Source: Oxalobacteraceae bacterium
Lineage (GTDB): Bacteria > Pseudomonadota > Gammaproteobacteria > Burkholderiales > Burkholderiaceae_D
Direction of reading: 5' to 3'
Assembly: GCA_027490725.1 (NCBI GenBank)
Contig: JAIXXN010000051.1
Span: 1-36,576, forward strand
Length of the DNA stretch: 36,576 bases
The notes under the pieces are model-generated. The model was not told where the DNA came from. It was given only the letters and a program-made list of their open reading frames with translations, and did not search any database. A program made the translations under genes and the position numbers. This document shows, piece after piece, positions 33,842 through 36,576 of this stretch. Positions within the stretch are counted from its first letter, which is position 1. The number at the start of each line of letters is the position of its first letter.

Positions 33842-36358
33842 TTAGCTGATGCTGACGGCGACCGCGCCGGCGTTGACGGTGGCGGTGGTCACGCGCGCTA
33901 CCACGCTGGCCGGTGCCGCGTTACCTACCAGCTTGTTCACCTGCTTGAACTGGGCCACCAGCTTGCCCGGCGTGAGCGTGACCACGGTGTAACCCTGCGC
34001 GTCGGCATTCACATGCTTGAGCCACGGGTTGTTGCCCAGACCGGCCAGTTGCTGCGCCAACGCCAGCAGGCTGGTGCTGAAGTCGCTATTCGCCTGCAGG
34101 CCGGCCAGTACGGCACTGGTGGTGGCGTCTAGCTGGGCTTCCGGCAAGCCTTTGGCAGCCAGCGCACCGCGCAGCTGCACGCGGGTTTGCTCCAGCAGGC
34201 TGGCCACGCTTGGTGCAGCTTTGCCCATGGTGTAGTCGAGCAGGTTGAAGGTCAGGTTCAGCGTGCCCAGTCCCGGCACTGGCACTGCCAGCGGGTAGGA
34301 CACCAGCGTGGCGATATCGCCCAGTGCTGTGGCCGCATCGCGCAGATAGCTGAAGAAGGAATCCGAGCTGACGCCCGCCGTCACCAGATCCGTCATGACC
34401 GGCGTACCGCCACCGGCCGCATCGAAATCGTCACTGACGGTGCCGGCGAAGAAGGCGTGAATGTCGCCCGTCAGTGCCACCACGTTGCCGATGTTGTTGC
34501 TCTTCAGGTAGGACATCAGCGCCTTGCGCTCGCTGTTATAGCCATCCCACTGGTCGCAGTTGAGCAGGAAACGGGCAAAGAATGGCGCCAGTGCCGCCTG
34601 CTTGCCGCTGGCCTGCACGAACACCGAGGCCGCTTTATTGGCCTGTACGTCCGGTTTGATGAGACCGAAGGCGATGGTTTGCGCGCCCGTTCCCAGCAAG
34701 GTCGCCGGGGTGGCTGCGACCACGCCGCTACCGGCGATGTAGACCGCGGTATAGCTTGCCACCGCGATGCTGGCTTGTGCAACGCTCAGGCCAGCTTTGA
34801 CACCGGCCGCGACGCGCGCTTCCGCCGTACTACCGGATACGGCATACGCGGCCATAATCGCACCTGCGCCCTGCTGCGCCAGCGCTGGCGCAGCACCGGC
34901 CGTCGCGGCGGCCACGATGGCAGCGGCCAGCGGGAAATTGCCGCCGGTGGCCGTCACGGTGTTCGCGATGGAAGTCGCCAGCGTCGGCACGGCATTCAGT
35001 GCCAGCAGCGTGGCAATCGCGTCACCACCATTCAGCCCCATGCGCAGCAGCGACACTTCATTGCCCCACAGCTTCCACGTGGTATTGGCCGATTTCATTT
35101 TATCCATCCACCACTGGCGCTGGGTGGCGCCCAGCATCGATACGGTCGCCAGTGGCTCCAGTCCGATTGCGCTGGCGCCGCCCATCTTCTGCGCTTCCAC
35201 GGTGTTGAAGACGTCCTGCGGTACCAGATAGCGCGAGCCGAGACGGCCCAGCGGCTGGCCGGTGGCCGGATTGATGGCCGATTCCGGAATCACGTGATCG
35301 GCACGGTACAGGCGCTGGTCGGTCATCACCAGTTGCATCAGCTTACCGAACTGGAAATCACGGTAGATCTTGATGTTCTGGAAGCCGGCACTGGTCGCAT
35401 CCAGCGTGACATCGGCCGGCATGAATTCGAACCACGCCTGATTGGCGCTACGGCGCCGCGCGCTCTGGTGCAGATCCGAGCCATCGGTCTTGTTGAAGCT
35501 ACCGTCGTAAGTCTGGGCGTCCTGCCAGGCATCGTCGGTGAACTCGTGATCGTCCCAGATGGCGATGAAGGCGAAGCGCTCGTGCAGCGCCTGCAGGCGT
35601 GTATCGGTGCGGTATTTCTTGTACAGATAGCGGTAGTCGGCCAGCGTGTTGGCATACTGCGCGCCGCTGCTGCCGTTCTTGTACACGCCATCCGGCAGTT
35701 TGAGCTGGTCGTGACGACTCTCGACCGCGCCCTGCTGGAAGTCCTCGCCTACCGTCTCGTAGATGTAATCGCCCAGATGCACGATGAAATCGAGCTTCTC
35801 GCTAGCGATGCTGCTCATGGTGCCCCAGTGGTTGACACTCCAGTCCTGACAGGTCATGTAGGCAAACTGCAGTTGCGAGACATCGGCGTCCGGCGCCGGT
35901 GCCGTCTTGAAGCGGCCCACGTTGGAACGGCTGTCACCGGCGATGAACTGATAGTAGTAGAAAGTGTTCGGCGTCAAGCCGCTGACTTTGTGGCGTACGG
36001 TGTTGTCAAATTGCGACTGCAAAGGCAGCGTGGCATCGGTGACCAACTGGCCGCTCAGGGCAGTATTGCTGCCCAGCGCAGCGCTGTTATCGGCCGCCGT
36101 CAGTTGCAAGCGGATGCTGCTATCAGTCACGCCGCTGAGTACCGCCACATCATCGGCGCCAGCCGGTACGGCGCGGGTCCACAGAATGATGCTGTCGCTG
36201 TGCGGGTCACCGGACGCCACGCTTTGCGGGAACTTCCACGCGCCGCTGGCAGCCGGCACGCTGTTGCTGACGCTGCCGCCGCAGGCACTCAGCCCTGCAC
36301 CGGTAGCCACCGAAGCCGTCATGAAGCTGCCGAATTTAATGAATTGCCTTCTGTCCAT
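33842..36358 (-). CDS. PhoD-like secreted phosphatase with Ala-rich insertion
   Basis: An 838-aa protein with GGAGAG five bases before the ATG at 36358. The N-terminus is Tat-like (DRRQFIKFG) with a lipobox-like LSAC (Cys26). A fibronectin-like PhoD N-domain (~40-150) precedes the metallophosphoesterase: Cys170 in YMTCQDW, GDYIYE (196-201), WDDHEF (268-273) and GDIHAFFAG near 645. Known PhoD enzymes hydrolyse phosphodi- and monoesters with Ca/Fe cofactors and are often phosphate-regulated. Usual length is ~520-580 aa. Here about 150 Ala/Gly/Thr-rich residues (~445-595) are inserted before the last catalytic motif, and ~100 residues extend after it. No Pho box is recognised. It is separated from the EamA gene by ~90 bases. 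Confidence 0.9.
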   Translation of the reverse strand: MDRRQFIKFGSFMTASVATGAGLSACGGSVSNSVPAASGAWKFPQSVASGDPHSDSIILWTRAVPAGADDVAVLSGVTDSSIRLQLTAADNSAALGSNTALSGQLVTDATLPLQSQFDNTVRHKVSGLTPNTFYYYQFIAGDSRSNVGRFKTAPAPDADVSQLQFAYMTCQDWSVNHWGTMSSIASEKLDFIVHLGDYIYETVGEDFQQGAVESRHDQLKLPDGVYKNGSSGAQYANTLADYRYLYKKYRTDTRLQALHERFAFIAIWDDHEFTDDAWQDAQTYDGSFNKTDGSDLHQSARRRSANQAWFEFMPADVTLDATSAGFQNIKIYRDFQFGKLMQLVMTDQRLYRADHVIPESAINPATGQPLGRLGSRYLVPQDVFNTVEAQKMGGASAIGLEPLATVSMLGATQRQWWMDKMKSANTTWKLWGNEVSLLRMGLNGGDAIATLLALNAVPTLATSIANTVTATGGNFPLAAAIVAAATAGAAPALAQQGAGAIMAAYAVSGSTAEARVAAGVKAGLSVAQASIAVASYTAVYIAGSGVVAATPATLLGTGAQTIAFGLIKPDVQANKAASVFVQASGKQAALAPFFARFLLNCDQWDGYNSERKALMSYLKSNNIGNVVALTGDIHAFFAGTVSDDFDAAGGGTPVMTDLVTAGVSSDSFFSYLRDAATALGDIATLVSYPLAVPVPGLGTLNLTFNLLDYTMGKAAPSVASLLEQTRVQLRGALAAKGLPEAQLDATTSAVLAGLQANSDFSTSLLALAQQLAGLGNNPWLKHVNADAQGYTVVTLTPGKLVAQFKQVNKLVGNAAPASVVARVTTATVNAGAVAVSIS

Positions 36359-36576
36359 AATCTCTCCGTGTAGTTTTATTTTGGTTATAAGAAAATAAAT
36401 GTTACCAGTGGAAAATGACAGTGGCGCGACAAAAAATCGAGGCTTCCCTCTAAGCCGACTTCTGGTGGCTGGCAGGCCGCCGTGGCGGTGAGGCCCCGTC
36501 AGCCTATGCTAAAATACTGCCCTCACCGCATACCAACGAACTTGCAACCGGACCCGCAGGCAAACTTGCAGCCGGA
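36359..36576. other. Upstream region of the PhoD-like gene, window end
   Basis: 218 bases without a visible gene. A -10-like TAAAAT (36510-36515) reads rightwards and may belong to a gene outside the window. Two 14-bp near-repeats (AACTTGCAACCGGA and AACTTGCAGCCGGA, 24 bases apart) end the window, so a tandem array may continue beyond it. Confidence 0.4.

Noticed and set aside
34187..36373. A 728-codon plus-strand open frame opposite the PhoD-like gene
   Set aside because: Antisense shadow; composition is that of reverse-frame sequence and no ribosome-binding site is seen.

Overview
The window reads as a chromosome segment of a betaproteobacterium, most likely a Burkholderiales member of the Oxalobacteraceae type (Massilia/Duganella/Janthinobacterium-like). 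This rests on protein resemblance, the pepN-fbp gene order, a small DGDNDG-rich protein and GGGGTCAGATC-type intergenic repeats; the genus is not proven. The first ~90 bases are poly-G runs that look like a poor contig end.

Left chromosomal part (1-11,950): a secreted TIM-barrel/SUMF1 fusion protein (minus) is divergent from katE, a large clade II catalase (plus). Immediately after katE lies an AT-richer, leftward cassette (4,931-6,458) that looks like a degenerate type VI secretion module. It holds an orphan ORF, an hcp gene collapsed to 57 codons, a MepA-like peptidoglycan endopeptidase and a small exported four-cysteine protein, the last two overlapping by ATGA like an effector-immunity pair. 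Then come a LysR regulator, a double-DoxX membrane protein, a GDT1/TMEM165-type Mn2+ exporter preceded by a yybP-ykoY manganese riboswitch, a small acidic protein, a CDF cation exporter and a secreted endonuclease/exonuclease/phosphatase-family protein.

Integrated element (12,015-26,481): a 68-bp direct repeat bounds a ~14.4-kb island inserted in tRNA-Thr(CGU). The displaced tRNA 3' end is at the left, and the intact tRNA, whose 3' part and terminator come from the element, is at the right. In order it holds a tyrosine integrase, two unknown overlapping genes, a 1006-aa primase/DUF927 helicase-like protein, a large palindromic GTGTAAC-iteron region (probable replication origin), two tandem AlpA-like regulators, a complete type I restriction-modification system (hsdM-hsdS-hsdR, minus), and a two-gene cargo unit (coiled-coil/two-TM protein plus beta-repeat protein). 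There are no capsid, tail or conjugation genes. It resembles a P4-like self-replicating satellite or a small integrative island carrying defence cargo.

Right chromosomal part (26,500-36,576): fbp and pepN (minus), a patch of 55-bp tandem and inverted repeats, a DUF4136-type lipoprotein, a triple hairpin repeat running into the 3' end of a quinone oxidoreductase gene, a probable EamA transporter-mgsA-qor operon (minus), and a large PhoD-like phosphatase with an unusual alanine-rich insertion.

The most interesting parts are the palindromic origin, the repeated GATACGTCC/TGTCAAA site linking the AlpA-like genes to the right end of the island, the uncharacterised cargo pair beside the type I system, and the collapsed hcp next to a probable effector-immunity pair. 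All calls come from reading the sequence; no database search was run.
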